The notes: a model not told the origin generated them from the letters alone. Numbered from the stretch's first letter, positions 1 through 7,462 are shown. The stretch: DNA of 23,811 nt from CAMAXB01 sp964476565 (GCA_964476565.1 CAYZBG010000076.1:1-23811), one strand, 5' to 3'. Translations and numbers: made by a program.

Positions 1-1241
1 TCGGCTCGCACCACCGCATCATGGCCGTGGGCGACGACGCCCAGTGCATCTACTCATGGCGCGGGGCGAACTTCGAGAACATCATGACCTTCCCGGATCG
101 CCACCCGGGCACGGTCATCCACCGCATCGAGACGAACTACCGGTCCACCCCGCAGATCCTCGCCCTCGCCAACGGCGTGCTCGAGGCCCAGCCCAAGGGA
201 CGCCATTTCGACAAGGAGCTGCGCGCCCACCGGGCGAACTCCCACAAACCGTTTCTCGTCCAGGCCATGGACGGGCGCGAGCAGGCCGAGTTCATCATCA
301 AACGCATCAAGGGCCTGCTCGACGAAGGCTGCTCGCTCTCCGACATCGCGATTCTTTACCGCGCGCACTTCCAAGCGCTCGACATCCAGCTGGAGTTGTC
401 ACGCCAGGGCATTCCCTACCAGATCACGAGCGGGGTGAAGTTCTTCGAGCGGCAGCACATCCGCGACCTCGTCGCCCTGCTGCGCTTCGTGTACAATCCG
501 TCGGACCGCCAGGCGTGGAACCGCATTTCGATCCTGCTGCCGAAGATCGGGGAGAAGGGCGCGGACAAGATCTACGACGCCGCCCTCGACCACGCGAAGC
601 TGCTGCAGCGCAACTTTGTCGACGCCCTGTCCACCGACGACGTGATGACCAAGGTGCCCAAGGACGCGAAGGCCGAGTGGCCCTCGTTCTGCGCCTCGCT
701 CAAGCAGGTCGGCGATGCGATGCGCACCGAGCCGCCCGCGCGCGCCGTCGAACTTGCGATCGAAGGCTGGTACGGCGACTACCTGAAGGGTGCCTTCGCC
801 GACTACGTCGACCGCCTCGACGAGTTGAAGGCGCTGACCGGCTTCGCCGCCCGTTACGAGGAGATGCAGGACCTGCTCGCGCAGATCGTGCTGCTCAACA
901 GCGAGACGAGCGACCGCAAGGTGGACCCGGAGATGGATGCGCTGCGCCTGACCACCGTGCACCAGTCGAAGGGACTCGAATACGCCGTCGTGTTCCTGAT
1001 CAGCCTTGCCGACGGGATGTTTCCCCTCCGCCGGGCGATCGAGGCGGGCGACGTTGAGGAGGAACGTCGGTTGTTCTACGTCGGCGTCACCCGCGCCCGC
1101 GACGAGCTGTACCTGTGTTTCCCCAAGATCAGCAACCGCGCCGGCCCGGGCGGCATGATGCTCACGCCGAGCCGCTTCATCCTGGAACTCAATTCAGACC
1201 TCTACGAAGCCTTGAAGTTGCGCCGCCAATACGCGTGGTAG
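1..1241 (+). CDS. UvrD/PcrA/Rep-type superfamily 1 DNA helicase, 3' part (5' end outside window)
   Basis: This is the C-terminal 413 residues of an ATP-dependent 3'-5' DNA helicase of the kind used in excision repair and replication restart. The frame is open to the left edge, so the Walker A motif and true start lie outside the window. The visible part opens with VGDDAQCIYSWRGA (motif III, normally just after DExx in motif II). NYRSTPQIL follows (motif IV, about residue 45 here), then TTVHQSKGLEYAVVF (motif V, near nt 952-996) and EEERRLFYVGVTRARDELYL (motif VI, near nt 1060-1117). The second S of the usual DQSIYRWRGA is replaced by C, which is common in this family. Assignment to superfamily 1 is firm. 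The exact choice among UvrD, PcrA and Rep cannot be made from the tail, so no symbol is given. The next gene is convergent, 26 nt away. Confidence 0.95.
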   Translation, partial: GSHHRIMAVGDDAQCIYSWRGANFENIMTFPDRHPGTVIHRIETNYRSTPQILALANGVLEAQPKGRHFDKELRAHRANSHKPFLVQAMDGREQAEFIIKRIKGLLDEGCSLSDIAILYRAHFQALDIQLELSRQGIPYQITSGVKFFERQHIRDLVALLRFVYNPSDRQAWNRISILLPKIGEKGADKIYDAALDHAKLLQRNFVDALSTDDVMTKVPKDAKAEWPSFCASLKQVGDAMRTEPPARAVELAIEGWYGDYLKGAFADYVDRLDELKALTGFAARYEEMQDLLAQIVLLNSETSDRKVDPEMDALRLTTVHQSKGLEYAVVFLISLADGMFPLRRAIEAGDVEEERRLFYVGVTRARDELYLCFPKISNRAGPGGMMLTPSRFILELNSDLYEALKLRRQYAW

Positions 1242-1267
1242 GCGAAGGCGGCGGTTAGCGAGGGAGC

Positions 1268-1648
1268 CTACGCGTGGACGCTTCGGCCGTCCTGCCAGCG
1301 AAAGAGATGGAAGAAGCCGAGCGACACGGCGAGGAGTCCAGCCAGGAAATCCCAGGCCGTTACAAGCCGATGGAGTTCACCCGGGGGTGGCGCCGAACCG
1401 CGCAGGAGAACGGCAACGACCGCGTACGCGGCAAATGTGAGTCCAAACGCAGCGCCCATCGTGGTATAGAGGGCCTTCATCTTGAGCTGCTGCACCCGCT
1501 CGTCGTCGATGCGCTCCTTGGAGAAAAAGATCAGCAGCAGCCCTTGGCTGATGAAAAGCGACGGGGGAAAGAGTCCGTCGAGCGCGGTGATGCCAAACGG
1601 CACCCCCACGAGAATGAACAGCAGGCCGGCGAGTTTTGCTTTAGTCAT
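1268..1648 (-). CDS. Small four-helix membrane protein, last gene of XRE cassette
   Basis: This 126-aa protein has no family I can name. It has about four hydrophobic segments: residues 4-27, 30-45, 58-82 and 94-117. A charged stretch (KERIDDERVQQLKMKA) sits between the second and third, giving a two-hairpin inner-membrane protein. The ATG at 1648 was chosen because the open frame extends further upstream only by reading through the coding sequence of the XRE gene. There is no good Shine-Dalgarno, so translation may be coupled to the XRE gene, whose stop is 20 nt upstream. Small membrane proteins beside YozG-like XRE repressors are a recurring pairing in bacteria. The function of such pairs is generally unknown, and nothing here reveals a substrate. 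Confidence 0.8.
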   Translation of the reverse strand: MTKAKLAGLLFILVGVPFGITALDGLFPPSLFISQGLLLIFFSKERIDDERVQQLKMKALYTTMGAAFGLTFAAYAVVAVLLRGSAPPPGELHRLVTAWDFLAGLLAVSLGFFHLFRWQDGRSVHA

Positions 1649-1668
1649 GGTAATTGAGGAGAAGACAT

Positions 1669-1863
1669 TCAGTCCCCGCCTTCGAAGATGTCCTCGATGC
1701 GCGCGTCGAAGAGCTTCGCGATCTTGAAGGCGAGCGGCAGGCTCGGGTCGTACTTCTCGGTTTCGATCGCGTTGATGGTCTGACGTGACACGGCAAGACG
1801 CTGGCCCAGTTCGGACTGGGACCATTCCCGCGCCAGCCGCAGCTCTCGGAGACGGTTTTTCAT
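1669..1863 (-). CDS. Short XRE-family transcriptional regulator (Cro/YozG-like)
   Basis: This 64-aa protein is essentially one helix-turn-helix domain. LRELRLAREWSQSELGQRL gives helices 1-2, VSRQTINAIE the recognition helix (about residues 28-37), and then Y-DPSLPLAFKIAKLF, with the acidic end IEDIF. This is the common 60-70 aa Cro-like form that binds DNA as a dimer and usually represses its own operon. The start is the ATG at 1863; a longer frame to 1932 would overlap the upstream membrane gene. It lies 10 nt after the first membrane gene and 20 nt before the second, so the three should be one transcript. The perfect palindrome at 2311-2326 in the promoter of this transcript is the likely target (inference). 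Confidence 0.92.
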   Translation of the reverse strand: MKNRLRELRLAREWSQSELGQRLAVSRQTINAIETEKYDPSLPLAFKIAKLFDARIEDIFEGGD

Positions 1864-1873
1864 CGGCTCACGT

Positions 1874-2299
1874 TCAGCGGTACCGCAGCCAGGCGCCAAC
1901 GCGGCCCACCACATAGAGCAAGGCGACGGCAATCGTCAGCCGACCACTGGTCCAGAACGAGTCGGCGAGAAGGTTGGCATGCTGCAACAGATCGACGCAC
2001 ACAAAGACGACCCACAGAGCCAAGAGCGCGAAATAGGACGCCTGCTGTTCGATCAGCCGTTGCAGCTCGTCGGTGGCAGCCAGCGCCTGACGGGCCGACC
2101 GCGCAAACATCACCGCGGGCAGCAGGGGCGAAAGCGACAGGGCCAGGCGCAGCCCAACGGAGAGCTCCCCGTGGTGCATCACACCCTCTGCCGCCGAAGC
2201 GCATACCCCGATGCCCAAGCCCCACACCAGGCAGCGGAGGTTCGCATCACGTCTCCGGGATTCCAACGAGGTCCGAGCGGCAGGTTGCGCAGTAGTCAT
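1874..2299 (-). CDS. Small four-helix membrane protein, first gene of XRE cassette
   Basis: This 141-aa protein is of unrecognised family. It has an arginine-rich N-terminus (residues 8-21) and about four membrane segments: near 22-42, 48-68, 88-112 and 119-138. It ends in an arginine-rich tail (WLRYR). Segments two and three are joined by a polar stretch (ARSARQALAATDELQRLIEQQ), which is likely a cytoplasmic helical loop. The start is the ATG at 2299, with a near-leaderless promoter just upstream. It is the promoter-proximal gene of the membrane protein / XRE / membrane protein operon. The two membrane proteins share size and topology but not obvious sequence, so they could be distant paralogues forming a heteromer. 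That is a guess. Confidence 0.8.
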   Translation of the reverse strand: MTTAQPAARTSLESRRRDANLRCLVWGLGIGVCASAAEGVMHHGELSVGLRLALSLSPLLPAVMFARSARQALAATDELQRLIEQQASYFALLALWVVFVCVDLLQHANLLADSFWTSGRLTIAVALLYVVGRVGAWLRYR

Positions 2300-2305
2300 G
2301 GGACG

Positions 2306-2347
2306 ATGAAGTAAAGGTTACTTTACATTGTCAAGGATGCTTTACAT
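2306..2347 (-). promoter_or_regulatory. Promoter and operator-like palindrome of the XRE cassette
   Basis: On the minus strand a perfect TTGACA (2334-2329) is followed after 17 nt by CTTCAT (2311-2306), a weak -10. The spacer contains the perfect inverted repeat GTAAAG-4 nt-CTTTAC at 2311-2326. A third copy of the half-site, CTTTACAT in plus-strand reading, lies at 2340-2347, 19 nt from the one at 2321-2328. A symmetric site between -35 and -10 is the classic position for a Cro/XRE autorepressor. The -10 is poor and the TSS is unproven. Confidence 0.6.
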
Positions 2348-2360
2348 CAAAACCACCTCG

Positions 2361-2389
2361 TCAGCGTGTTTCTTGGGCGCTGATTTTTT
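2361..2389 (+). terminator. Terminator-like hairpin with T-tract, plus-strand sense
   Basis: TCAGCG (2361-2366) and CGCTGA (2378-2383) form a perfect 6-bp stem around an 11-nt loop, followed at once by six T (2384-2389). This has the form of an intrinsic terminator on the plus strand. No plus-strand gene precedes it; both flanking genes are on the minus strand. In minus-strand sense the A-tract precedes the stem, so it would not end the reductase transcript. Confidence 0.35.
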
Positions 2390-2399
2390 GGCGTGGACG

Positions 2400-3332
2400 C
2401 TACCCGCGGGCGCCTCGATGCCACTCCGCCAACGCCGGCGGCAGGGCCATCTGGGGGAGTTGCTCGGCGAAGGTCTCGGGGCGGGTCGTGAGGTGCGAGC
2501 GGAGTGGTTCGAGGTCGAGCCGGAGGTCGGCTTGGCGGACCGCGGCGGCCTTCGGGTCGTCGGCGCGGCGCACAGCGATGATCGGAGCCCGACTTTCATC
2601 GAGACCGAAATGGGCACGGATGCGCACCCCAAGGTCGTACCGCGAAAGCGCGTCGGCTCCGGCCCAGTGGAACACGCCGCAGAGGTCGCGCCGCATGCAC
2701 AGTTCGAGCAGGACCCGGGCGAGGTTGTCGGCGTGGCAGACCTGCCGGATCTCGTCGACGTAGAGCCGGGGCGTCTTGCCCGCCGCCCAGTCTGCCAGCA
2801 GTCGCTCATGCAAACTGCGCCGGCCGCCGGGACTGTTGCCGGCGAGCAGTGGCGCACGCACGGTCGCGGCGAGTCCCGGAGCGATCATCTGCACCGCCTC
2901 CTCGCTCGCCACCTTCTGTCGCGCGTACAGGTTGATCGGGACCGTGGGGTCCGTGGTGCGGTAGGGCGCCCGGTCGCCGGCGAAGGCCTGTTCCGAGGAA
3001 AGGTGGAGCACGCGGAACCCGTGTGCGACCGCAGCGCGCGCAAGACGAGCAGGCAAGTCGACGTTGAGCACGTGGGAGCGGACCGGGTCGGTATCGCACT
3101 GGCCCGGCTCGCTCACGGCCGCCGCGTTGAGTACCACGTCGGGACGGACCGCACGCAGCACCGCAGCGAGGGCGGCTTCGTCGCCAAGGTCGAGCGTCCG
3201 GCGGTCCTGCACCCCAGGTAGGTCGCCGGTGAACCGGCCGACGAGGCCGGTGAGGTCATGTCCGCCCGCGGCGGCGAGGCGCGCAAAGGCGCCGCCGACC
3301 AGGCCCGAGGCGCCGGTGACGAGAATTCTCAT
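2400..3332 (-). CDS. RmlD-like NAD(P)-dependent sugar reductase (extended SDR)
   Basis: This 310-aa protein is an extended short-chain dehydrogenase/reductase of the dTDP-4-dehydrorhamnose reductase (RmlD) type. The N-terminal Rossmann motif TGASGLVG (residues 6-13) binds NAD(P). The YxxxK catalytic pair is Y136 and K140 (YARQK), with the catalytic serine at about 112-113 in LSSEQAF; the family form is usually STDYVF. Length is normal for the family (about 300). Its ATG overlaps the stop of the SixA-like gene as ATGA, so the two are translationally coupled. None of the other rhamnose genes (rmlA, B, C) is adjacent. The substrate is therefore open: it could act on another NDP-sugar, or be a generic NAD-dependent epimerase/reductase. 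Subfamily call is moderately sure. Confidence 0.85.
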   Translation of the reverse strand: MRILVTGASGLVGGAFARLAAAGGHDLTGLVGRFTGDLPGVQDRRTLDLGDEAALAAVLRAVRPDVVLNAAAVSEPGQCDTDPVRSHVLNVDLPARLARAAVAHGFRVLHLSSEQAFAGDRAPYRTTDPTVPINLYARQKVASEEAVQMIAPGLAATVRAPLLAGNSPGGRRSLHERLLADWAAGKTPRLYVDEIRQVCHADNLARVLLELCMRRDLCGVFHWAGADALSRYDLGVRIRAHFGLDESRAPIIAVRRADDPKAAAVRQADLRLDLEPLRSHLTTRPETFAEQLPQMALPPALAEWHRGARG

Positions 3333-3886
3333 GGGGAAGGCAGGGTGGCGGCGGGGGCCGCGGGCGAAAGGGGCACGGCTGAGCCGATGAAACGCGTGAT
3401 CAACTCGGGCGAAAAGTGCCAGCGCACCTGCCAGCGCGGGAGGCCGCTCTGCTTGTGCACCGCGTCGGTGCGCTCCAGCGCGAGCACCGCGCCCTTGCGC
3501 AGGTGAAAGATCACGGGCTTCGGCTTGTCGCGCACCAGCAACGTGGCGAGGGCCGAGAGGTGCGGCTCGTGCCCGACGAGGGCGATGTCATGGCTGGTTG
3601 GATACTCCGCCAGCCGCTGCACCAGCACCTCGGGATCGTCCTCGGGCAGCAGGCCCGGAATCTCCACCCGCACGGCGTCGAGCAGGAGCGCCTGGTCCAG
3701 CGCCTCGGCGGTTTCGCGCGAACGCAGGAGCGGACTGTGCCACAGCTGGGCGGGATGGAGCAGCCCGTTGGTGCGGAAGAAGGCCGCGATGCGCTGCGTG
3801 TCGGCCCGCCCCCGCTCGCTCAGCGGCCGTCCGGGGTTTTCCTCGGTGGTCACCGCGTGGGCATGGCGGATGAGAAAGAGATTCAA
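3329..3886 (-). CDS. SixA-like histidine phosphatase
   Basis: This 185-aa protein belongs to the histidine phosphatase (phosphoglycerate mutase-like) superfamily, most like the phosphohistidine phosphatase SixA. With the start at TTG 3886 it begins MNLFLIRHAHA, placing the catalytic RH at residues 7-8, where SixA proteins have it. PLSERG near residue 20 and the second active-site histidine in LVGHEPHLS (about residue 103) are also seen. No ATG is available in this part of the frame. An upstream TTG at 3925 would overlap pdxH by 11 nt and add a non-conserved proline/arginine leader. The gene is longer than E. coli SixA (about 160 aa), with a proline/alanine-rich tail. It sits between pdxH and the reductase. 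The physiological phosphoprotein target is unknown. Confidence 0.85.
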   Translation of the reverse strand: MNLFLIRHAHAVTTEENPGRPLSERGRADTQRIAAFFRTNGLLHPAQLWHSPLLRSRETAEALDQALLLDAVRVEIPGLLPEDDPEVLVQRLAEYPTSHDIALVGHEPHLSALATLLVRDKPKPVIFHLRKGAVLALERTDAVHKQSGLPRWQVRWHFSPELITRFIGSAVPLSPAAPAATLPSP

Positions 3887-3914
3887 AGGGACGGTGGGGT
3901 CGGATCGGGGCCGG

Positions 3915-4553
3915 TCAGGGCGCAAGGCGCTCGATCACCCAGTCGCCCTGGGCGTTGCGCCGATAGGCCAGGCGGTCGTGCAGGCGGCTGCGGCGTCCCT
4001 GCCAGAACTCGACGCGCTCCGGGTTGACCCGATAACCGCCCCAGCGCGGCGGCAGCGGGACGGTTTCGCCCGCGTACTTTTTCTCCAGGGCCTTGTAGCC
4101 CTCCTCGAGGACCTCGCGACCAGGAATGATCGCGCTCTGTTGGGACACCCACGCCCCGAGCTGGCTGGCCCGCGGACGACTGTGGAAGTACGCCTCGCTC
4201 TCTTCCCGGGACACGGTGGCAACCGTGCCCTCCACGATCACCTGCCGCTCGAGGGCGAGCCAGGCGAAGAGAAGGGTGGCGTGGGGATTGGCCGACAGCT
4301 CCTGGCCCTTGCGGCTGTCGTAGTTGGTGAAAAAGACGAAGCCCCGGCCGTCCATGGCCTTGAGCAGGACGGTGCGGGCCGAAGGACGTCCCTGCCGGCT
4401 CACCGTGGCGAGGGTCATGGCGTTGGGCTCGACCACCTTCGCGGCCTGTGCCTCCTGAAACCACCGCTCGAATTGGCGGAAGGGGTCTTTGGCGAGGTCC
4501 TTTTCCAGCAGACCCGACAGGGAGTAATCGACGCGAAGTTCAGCGAGGCTCAT
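3915..4553 (-). CDS. pdxH: Pyridoxamine/pyridoxine 5'-phosphate oxidase
   Basis: This 212-aa protein matches PdxH, the FMN enzyme that oxidises pyridoxamine or pyridoxine 5'-phosphate to pyridoxal 5'-phosphate in the cytoplasm. E. coli PdxH is 218 aa. Recognisable blocks are RTVLLK (residues 60-65), FFTNYDSRKG (74-83, FMN binding), NPHATLLFAW (89-98), SRPRASQLGAWVS near 125-137, and the C-terminal PRWGGYRV...RLHDR (169-194), which carries PLP-phosphate contacts. The start at 4553 (MSLAELRVDYS) fits the family. A longer frame to 4661 would run across the divergent promoter region. It is the first gene of a probable pdxH / sixA-like / reductase transcript and is divergent from the TauE/SafE gene. 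Confidence 0.95.
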   Translation of the reverse strand: MSLAELRVDYSLSGLLEKDLAKDPFRQFERWFQEAQAAKVVEPNAMTLATVSRQGRPSARTVLLKAMDGRGFVFFTNYDSRKGQELSANPHATLLFAWLALERQVIVEGTVATVSREESEAYFHSRPRASQLGAWVSQQSAIIPGREVLEEGYKALEKKYAGETVPLPPRWGGYRVNPERVEFWQGRRSRLHDRLAYRRNAQGDWVIERLAP

Positions 4554-4647
4554 GGACTGCGCGGAGCATGCGCAGCGCCAAACGTCTGTCAAAACCCGCG
4601 GCGGGCCCGGCGGTTTTTCCGTCGCCTCGGTCCGGGCTCTGCTCCAC

Positions 4648-5424
4648 ATGACGCATCGCATGTCGCTTCCCTGGTGGGCCTATCCGGTGCTGTTCCTCGT
4701 CGGTCTCGTGGCCGGCCTGGTCGACGCCGTGGCCGGCGGAGGCGGCATCATCACCGTGCCGGTGTTGCTCAACCTCGGCCTGCCCGTGCCGGTCGCACTC
4801 GGCACCAACAAGCTGCAGGCGAGTTTCGGCAGCGTGGTGGCGGCCCGGCATTACCTGCGCAGCGGCCTCGTCGACCTGCGCACCTGCGGCTACGGCATCG
4901 TCATGACCCTCGTGGGCGCGCTCGCCGGGGCGGCCACGGTGCACCTGGTCGACAACGCGTTGCTCGAGGCGCTCATTCCCTGGATGCTCGCCGCCATCGT
5001 GATCTACACGATCCTGCGGCCTCAGGTCGGAGTGCAGGATCGCCCGCCCCGCCTGTCGAACCGGACCTTCTTCACCTGCTTCGGGCTCGGCCTGGGATTC
5101 TACGACGGTTTCTTCGGTCCGGGCACCGGCTCGTTCTGGACCATCGCCCTGGTGGTCCTGCTCGGCTGCAACTTCGCCCGGGCCACCGGCGTGACGAAAG
5201 TGATGAACGCCACCAGCAATCTCGCCGCGCTGGCCTTCTTCCTCGCCGCCGGCCAGGTCAACTACACCGCCGGGCTCGTGATGGGCGCGGGCCAGGTGGT
5301 GGGCGCCCGTCTCGGCAGCGGCCTCGTGGTGCGAAAAGGCGCTCGCTTCGTCCGGCCGATCTTCCTGACCATGGTGGTGCTGGTCATGCTCCGTCTGCTG
5401 TGGGTGGCCCACCGCGGTCCGTGA
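4648..5424 (+). CDS. TauE/SafE-family (TSUP) membrane permease
   Basis: This 258-aa integral membrane protein has the two-repeat layout of the TauE/SafE sulfite-exporter family. The first repeat has LVAGLVDAVAGGGGIITVP followed by a helix ending LGTNKLQASFGS. The second has GFYDGFFGPGTGSFW followed by GVTKVMNATSNLAAL. About eight hydrophobic segments are visible. The family moves anions such as sulfite, sulfoacetate or other organosulfur compounds across the inner membrane, and the substrate cannot be read from sequence. The start at ATG 4648 (MTHRMSLPWW) is used; ATG 4660 is also possible. The ORF open to 4552 would overlap the divergent pdxH start. The M20 peptidase follows 31 nt downstream, but no functional link is evident. 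Confidence 0.9.
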   Translation: MTHRMSLPWWAYPVLFLVGLVAGLVDAVAGGGGIITVPVLLNLGLPVPVALGTNKLQASFGSVVAARHYLRSGLVDLRTCGYGIVMTLVGALAGAATVHLVDNALLEALIPWMLAAIVIYTILRPQVGVQDRPPRLSNRTFFTCFGLGLGFYDGFFGPGTGSFWTIALVVLLGCNFARATGVTKVMNATSNLAALAFFLAAGQVNYTAGLVMGAGQVVGARLGSGLVVRKGARFVRPIFLTMVVLVMLRLLWVAHRGP

Positions 5425-5455
5425 ACGCACCGCCACTCCCTTGTCGCTCCGCCGC

Positions 5456-6697
5456 ATGACTCCCGACCGCTACCTCGACCTCCACACCCCGGCGCTGCTC
5501 GCTCTGGTCCGGTCGCTCGTGCGCATGCCTACGGTGAATCCACCGGGCGAGCACTACGAGGCCATCACGCGCCAGCTCACCGCGGAGCTCGCGGCCTCGG
5601 GCCTGAAGGCCCGACGGTTTGCGCTTCCCCGGACCCTGCTGCGCCGGCACCTGCCCGCCGACCAGTGGGACCACCCCCGTTTCAACGTGCTCGGCACCCT
5701 CGCCTGCCCCGGGGCGCGCAAGACCCTGCATTTCAACGCGCACTACGACGTGGTGCCGGTTTCCGGCGCGTGGCGGCACGGCTCGCCGTTCTCCGGCACG
5801 GTGGACGGCGGCTGGATCTACGGCCGCGGCACCGCCGACATGAAGGGTTCGATCGGCGCCTTGATCTTCGCGCTGCGCGCGCTCCGCGCCACTCGCACAC
5901 CGTCCCGGCTCAACGTTGAGGTCTCGTTCACCGCCGACGAGGAGACCGACTCCGCCCTCGGCGCGGAATGGGTGGTCAATCACGCACCGATCTCGCCCGA
6001 CTACGCCCTCGTGATGGAGGGCGGCGAAGGCGGACGCGTCTGCTGCGGCCACAACGGCGTGGTCTGGCTCAACGTGATCGTGCATGGCCGCGCCGCCCAC
6101 GGCTCCCAGCCGCAGCGCGGAATCAACGCCCTGGAGAAAATGTCCGCGCTCGTGCTGGCCCTCGAAGACTACAAGCGCCAGCTCGCCCGCCGCCCGTTTC
6201 GCAGTCCCGACGGCCTCGCCATGGTGCCGACCCTCAATGTTGGCGGCGTGTTCGCACCGGGGCCCGGCGGCAAGATCAACACCGTGCCGGCCCTCGCCAG
6301 CTTCAGCCTCGACCGGCGGGTCCTCGCCAACGAGACCGTTGCTTCCGCGGAGCGCGACCTGCGTGCCTTCCTGCGCTCGGCCGCCCGCTCGATCCCCGGC
6401 TGCCGCATCACGATCGAGAAGGTGTCCGAGAATCACCCGTGCTTTCACGAGCCCACCCACCCGTTCCTCGCCGCCACGGCCGAGTGCGTGCGCACGGTGC
6501 GAGGGAAGCCGACGGTCTTCAGCGTGTCATCAGGGTTCAACGACATGTACTTCTTTGCCCGCCAGCTCCAGGTGCCGACCGTCGGTTACGGGCCGCAGGG
6601 CGAGGCCATGCATGGCGTGGACGAGCGCGCCCGGGTGCGCGACCTGGTGAACAGCGCCAAGATCTACGCGCGTCTGCTCACCACCTTCGCCGGGTGA
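5456..6697 (+). CDS. M20 family metallopeptidase/deacylase (ArgE/DapE-like)
   Basis: This 413-aa cytoplasmic protein is a dinuclear zinc amidohydrolase of family M20 (acetylornithine deacetylase / succinyl-diaminopimelate desuccinylase / carboxypeptidase group). All expected ligands are visible: H96 and D98 in FNAHYDVVP, D128 in GRGTADMKG, E162-E163 in ADEETDS, E188 in VMEGGEGG, and a final histidine in GEAMHGVDE near the C-terminus. The dimerisation-domain signature GRAAHGSQP lies at about 211-219. The start is ATG 5456; a TTG at 5441 would add five residues. Length is usual. The substrate is uncertain: nothing nearby belongs to arginine or lysine synthesis, so a peptidase role is equally possible. 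Confidence 0.92.
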   Translation: MTPDRYLDLHTPALLALVRSLVRMPTVNPPGEHYEAITRQLTAELAASGLKARRFALPRTLLRRHLPADQWDHPRFNVLGTLACPGARKTLHFNAHYDVVPVSGAWRHGSPFSGTVDGGWIYGRGTADMKGSIGALIFALRALRATRTPSRLNVEVSFTADEETDSALGAEWVVNHAPISPDYALVMEGGEGGRVCCGHNGVVWLNVIVHGRAAHGSQPQRGINALEKMSALVLALEDYKRQLARRPFRSPDGLAMVPTLNVGGVFAPGPGGKINTVPALASFSLDRRVLANETVASAERDLRAFLRSAARSIPGCRITIEKVSENHPCFHEPTHPFLAATAECVRTVRGKPTVFSVSSGFNDMYFFARQLQVPTVGYGPQGEAMHGVDERARVRDLVNSAKIYARLLTTFAG

Positions 6698-6719
6698 GCC
6701 GCCGGTCGGGGACGATCGG

Positions 6720-7301
6720 TCAACCGGTCAACCCGCGCCGCACCATCGCGACGGCGATGGCGGCGAGCAGGAGCGAGATGATCTTCGAGACCGCACGCAT
6801 GCCCGTGTTGCCGATCAGGCGCTGCAGCCGGTCCGCCTGCGCGAAGGCCACCGCCACCAGTGCGAGGTTCACCGCCAGCGCCAGCAGGGTCATGAGCACG
6901 CCCGTGGTCTCGGCCAAGAGCAGCAACGTGGCGATCAGTGCCGGTCCGGCGATCAGTGGCATGCCGAGCGGCACCACACCAAAGTCGTCGGCCAGCGGCG
7001 GCGGCGCCTCGGCCGCCGACTGGGTCAGGTCCCGTGCCGCAAGGATGAACAGGATCAGCCCGCCCGCGATCTGGAAATCACCGCCCTCGATGCCCAGGGC
7101 GGCAAAGATGCTCTGGCCCAGGAAAAGGAAGGCCAGCGCGACCAGGCCGCCGGTCAACGTCGCCTGGCGGGCGATCCGCGCGCGCTGCGCCGCCGGCACG
7201 CCGGCGCCGAGGGACACGAAAATCGCCGCCAGGCCGATCGGGTCGATCGCCACGAAGAGCGGGATGAAGGCCTGCAGGAACTCGGCGAGAGCGGCGCGCA
7301 T
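6720..7301 (-). CDS. MarC family integral membrane protein
   Basis: This 193-aa membrane protein has the MarC (UPF0056) hallmarks. The N-terminal helix contains FIPLFVAIDPIGLAAIFVSL. GGLILFILAARDL lies in the middle helix, then the loop GVVPLGMPLIAGPALIATLLLL. The C-terminus has LIGNTGMRAVSKIISLLLAAIAV. Six membrane segments are expected, and the length is normal (about 200). The family was once linked to multiple antibiotic resistance, but its transport function is not established. The start at ATG 7301 (MRAALAEFLQ) removes a cysteine-rich leader encoded by the longer frame to 7409, which would cover the GH88 promoter region. It is convergent with the M20 gene (22 nt gap) and divergent from the GH88 gene. 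Confidence 0.92.
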   Translation of the reverse strand: MRAALAEFLQAFIPLFVAIDPIGLAAIFVSLGAGVPAAQRARIARQATLTGGLVALAFLFLGQSIFAALGIEGGDFQIAGGLILFILAARDLTQSAAEAPPPLADDFGVVPLGMPLIAGPALIATLLLLAETTGVLMTLLALAVNLALVAVAFAQADRLQRLIGNTGMRAVSKIISLLLAAIAVAMVRRGLTG

Positions 7302-7462
7302 GAGGCCAGCCTGAGCTGGCGGCAGAGCCCCGGCAAGCGGCTTGCGGCAGTCTGGACAAATCCGACCCACCGCTGGACGAAACCGCTCTCCGCAGCCGGC
7401 CCGGCGCATTCGTCCTTGTTTCGCCGCAGGCGGGAAACCACGGTGGGACTTCCCACTTTGCC
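7302..7462. promoter_or_regulatory. Divergent marC / GH88 control region with symmetric elements
   Basis: This 161-nt intergenic region holds three ordered elements. First is an inverted repeat, GCAAGC-G-GCTTGC, at 7333-7345. Second is a direct repeat, CTGGACAAATCCG at 7352 and CTGGACGAAACCG at 7373, 21 nt apart and so on the same helix face. Third is a perfect palindrome, GTGGGACTTCCCAC, at 7443-7456, ending six nt before the GH88 ATG. These look like regulator sites, or in the last case a hairpin over the ribosome site. No convincing -35/-10 pair was found. Confidence 0.4.

Noticed and set aside
3525..5459. 644-codon plus-strand open frame across sixA, pdxH and the TauE/SafE gene
   Set aside because: It is in the wrong frame for the permease and antisense to pdxH. 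The translation is serine/arginine-rich noise.
6717..6732. Tandem CGGTCAAC repeat at the M20/marC junction
   Set aside because: Only two 8-bp units, partly within the marC stop region. Too short to call a repeat element, and no terminator stem results.
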